Source: Plakobranchus ocellatus (taxonomy: Eukaryota; Mollusca; Gastropoda; Plakobranchidae). From it: a DNA stretch of 59,804 nt. This document shows positions 59,683 to 59,804 of this stretch, piece by piece. The translations under genes were made by a program, and so were the position numbers. Each line of letters opens with the position of its first letter. Positions within the stretch are counted from its first letter, which is position 1. The notes under the pieces are model-generated. The model saw only the letters and a list, made by a program, of their open reading frames with translations. It was not told where the DNA came from and did no database searches. Location of the stretch: positions 615,712 to 675,515 of the forward strand of contig BLXT01000029.1 of assembly GCA_019648995.1 (NCBI GenBank), given 5' to 3'.

Positions 59683-59804
59683 GTGAGTACTGTGGAACAA
59701 AAGCTTTGAGCAGATAACCTGTTGAGTACCCTTGCATTGTCGAGGCATACAGAAGCACACTCTTTCTCACCTTATGATATTACACTCATGTCCCCCCCCC
59801 CCCC
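59683..59804 (+). other. Intron start at window end
   Basis: The first 122 bases of the next intron, ending in a C run that is probably another assembly-gap edge. Confidence 0.8.

Noticed and set aside
1-59804. CRISPR array, operon, phage or bacterial defence system
   Set aside because: The window is intron-rich eukaryotic DNA with one split gene; no such arrangement is present.

Overview
The window is AT-rich invertebrate nuclear DNA from a draft assembly (N gaps at 10501-10779, 34951-34967 and 57035-57038, some beside C runs). It holds one very large split gene on the + strand. I chained 45 coding exons (605 to 59682) by GT-AG sites and matching codon phases. They sum to 10,248 nt, 3,416 codons, with no in-frame stop, and both ends of the gene lie outside the window. 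The product is almost entirely coiled coil. Several stretches match, in the same order, landmarks I recall from vertebrate AKAP9 (AKAP450/Yotiao) and its paralogue pericentrin: an ISQRL..GPDLDAE block, KAEGLIAGYSAE, LQAERDALER, SDWRSDLLQAL and QRQIELLEYKLQQE. I therefore read it as the single AKAP9/pericentrin-type centrosome and Golgi scaffold of a lophotrochozoan, probably a gastropod mollusc. The species guess rests on gene divergence, intron style and repeat types and is weak. The C-terminal PACT centrosome-targeting domain is not here and should lie downstream.

Layout: 1-604 is intron with microsatellites. Exons 1-16 (605-17533) carry the N-terminal half, including two large exons (6 and 7) with Ser/Pro-rich linkers. 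Exon 16 can also be read straight through to a stop at 17724. That reading adds a 63-residue tail with an Arg-rich stretch, a Ser/Thr linker and a single membrane segment followed by a short basic end, so it looks like an alternative tail-anchored C terminus. About 4.7 kb of possible 3' UTR/intron follows, containing a degraded LINE end. Exons 17-31 (22419-38777) and the 571-codon exon 32 (41249-42961) form the middle; fourteen consecutive exons (19-32) are phase 0-0. Exons 33-45 (43712-59682) form the conserved C-terminal half.

Mobile DNA sits in introns: a nearly full-length but broken mariner (53106-54490), a TTAA-flanked piggyBac-like non-autonomous element (14270-15342), a small hairpin MITE (36197-36391), a tRNA-derived SINE (about 44140-44360, minus), a LINE 3' fragment (about 18835-19470) and an old, broken antisense Ty3/gypsy copy (about 28230-30345). 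Local tandem duplications have copied the acceptor of exon 7 and the donor of exon 18.

The most interesting observation is the alternative membrane-anchored short form. It would end at roughly the same relative place as the vertebrate short form Yotiao, but would carry its own membrane anchor.
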